Of a stretch of DNA of 12,818 nt, positions 12,079-12,818 are shown one piece after another; positions within the stretch are counted from its first letter, which is position 1, and every line of letters starts with the position of its first letter. Under the pieces are notes generated by a model. It searched no databases, was not told the origin of the DNA, and was given only the letters and a program-made list of their open reading frames with translations. The stretch lies in assembly GCA_900551925.1 (NCBI GenBank), contig URXR01000033.1, positions 1 to 12,818 of the forward strand, read 5' to 3'. Source of the DNA: an uncultured Mycoplasmatota bacterium. GTDB taxonomy: Bacteria; Bacillota_I; Bacilli_A; RF39; UBA660. A program made the translations under genes and the position numbers.

Positions 12079-12210
12079 AGGACAAAAGTCCTAAAAATAT
12101 TATATTATTGGTATTTTTGTAGTTTTATAATATTTTGCGTTAAGCTTCTGTATGTATAATGTAAATCCATTTCAAAAAGGGATGTCTCTAAGTAAGAGAT
12201 GTCCCTTTTA
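12079..12210 (+). ncRNA. Candidate small RNA between sigma and tape-measure genes
   Basis: The predicted start, 7 nt after the -10, is exactly the first base of a hairpin AGGAC-AAAA-GUCCU (12079-12092). The 3' end is the terminator at 12175-12210. The terminator pairs fully only as plus-strand RNA, because two positions are G-U there but A-C on the minus strand. This strand bias supports a plus-strand transcript. Further TATAAT sequences inside (12153-12158 and near 12127) could start shorter forms. No coding frame with a ribosome binding site is seen. Confidence 0.45.
12175..12210. terminator. Terminator, plus strand favoured, possibly bidirectional
   Basis: GGGATGTCTCT (12179-12189) pairs with AGAGATGTCCC (12195-12205), extended by AAAA/TTTT. 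Plus-strand RNA has two G-U pairs inside an unbroken 15-bp stem. Minus-strand RNA has a 2x2 mismatch but a run of Us after it, so it could also end the tape-measure mRNA, whose stop lies about 40 bp upstream. Confidence 0.7.
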
Positions 12211-12249
12211 TATTTAAAATTATTTCCTATGCTTCTTGGGGAATAATTA

Positions 12250-12818
12250 TTATATTTCTCCTAAAAGTCTTGATATTCTAGTTTCTTTAGCTTTTATATT
12301 TTGATCTATTCTATTAGTTAGAAGTAATCCTACTTTTTTTCCATCCATATAAACTGCTGATCCTTCAATCGCTTCTTTAATTTCATTACCCAAATCTTTT
12401 GTATCAATTTTAAATGGATTCTCTATTAAGCGTTCCACACAGCTATCTAAATACCCATAAAAGGAATTTAAAGGTAATATAGCTTCTGGTCCTTTTTCTC
12501 CAACACCTTGTATTCCTGCATTTGGAGTCGCAAATAATGTTGGTTGTGTGAATATTCCTCCTAATCCATTCCAGCTGATCTTAGGAATGCTAAAGCTCTT
12601 ACTCATTCCCAATATATTAAATGATTTACTTTGCCATTCAATGTGTGGAATTATTGATGGTATATTCCATCTGAAATTAAAGAATGATTTCATTCTATTT
12701 ATTGCATTACCAACTGCATTCTTAGCAGCATTAATCTTGCTACTAATAGTATTATAAATACTGCTGAATATTGAACTGACTGTACTATAAGCTGACCTAA
12801 TTGGATTTATTATATAAG
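12250..12818 (-). CDS. Phage tail tape-measure protein, C-terminal part
   Basis: The frame is open from the right edge (188 residues visible). The sequence GGIFTQPTLFATPNAGIQGV followed by GEKGPEAILPL is the hallmark of tape-measure C-termini in phages of Gram-positive hosts. Upstream residues (for example IYNTISSKINAAKNAVGNAI) show the repetitive helical pattern of this family. The end MDGKKVGLLL...ISRLLGEI is a normal family ending, so this terminus is intact. The protein sets tail length and may form a channel for DNA ejection. The gene is followed not by distal-tail or tail-lysin genes but by the sigma factor and replication module, which is unusual for a complete siphophage. Confidence 0.88.
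   Translation of the reverse strand, partial: YIINPIRSAYSTVSSIFSSIYNTISSKINAAKNAVGNAINRMKSFFNFRWNIPSIIPHIEWQSKSFNILGMSKSFSIPKISWNGLGGIFTQPTLFATPNAGIQGVGEKGPEAILPLNSFYGYLDSCVERLIENPFKIDTKDLGNEIKEAIEGSAVYMDGKKVGLLLTNRIDQNIKAKETRISRLLGEI

Noticed and set aside
12548..12757. Plus-strand frame opposite the tape-measure gene
   Set aside because: It is antisense to a clearly recognised tape-measure C-terminus.

Overview
The window is strongly AT-rich. Its codon choice (AAA, AAT, ATA, AGA), purine-rich ribosome binding sites and short intergenic terminators point to a Clostridium-type Firmicute. The gene set is a mobile replicon, most likely a plasmid-maintained prophage (phage-plasmid) or a plasmid descended from one: a phage tail tape-measure C-terminus, a Cro/CI-type switch, a CHC2-TOPRIM-VapE primase-helicase, an ERCC4 nuclease, a serine recombinase, a small sigma factor, and a Replic_Relax/FtsK pair. 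The element type is inferred; no plasmid or phage was identified by search. Every protein gene except the CI-like repressor is on the minus strand, so the window is described below from right to left, in the direction of transcription.

Right part (12818-9315): the tape-measure C-terminus runs off the right edge. It is followed by a sigma-70-like factor, a serine recombinase, and a DNA-binding protein with an N-terminal HTH and a C-terminal ribbon-helix-helix-like region. The gaps between these genes are not empty. At least three contain a plus-strand -10 element followed 110-140 nt later by an intrinsic terminator, with no protein gene on that strand. One of these units lies opposite the apparent leader of the primase operon and could be a countertranscribed copy-control RNA. 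The DNA-binding gene carries three near-identical AGTAGTAATAAAGTAGTAA sites in its coding sequence and related sites in its own promoter.

Centre (9314-5448): a small basic protein, the 804-aa primase-helicase, and an AT-rich region with 12 copies of TGTGGA/TCCACA in about 570 bp. That cluster spans the 3' end of the primase gene and the following spacer, and is the best replication-origin candidate here. Then come a possible 31-aa ORF, a 76-aa protein and an ERCC4-family nuclease, closed by a strong terminator.

Left part (5443-1): a divergent repressor/Cro pair shares an intergenic region with three 15-bp operators (GATAA-N5-TTATC), one lying inside the spacer of the cro promoter. The cro-side run contains an 84-aa unknown, a protein ending in a J-domain (HPD) segment, a 31-aa microprotein, the Replic_Relax and FtsK-type ATPase pair and a 42-aa protein. 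Two of these genes end in the same 26-bp terminator. The left edge holds most of a lipoprotein gene that runs out of the window.

In outline, the repressor/Cro switch appears to control the left operon, the centre carries the replication machinery with a probable iteron origin, and the recombinase and the HTH/RHH protein probably serve multimer resolution and partition or autoregulation. No tRNA, rRNA, CRISPR array or insertion sequence was seen.
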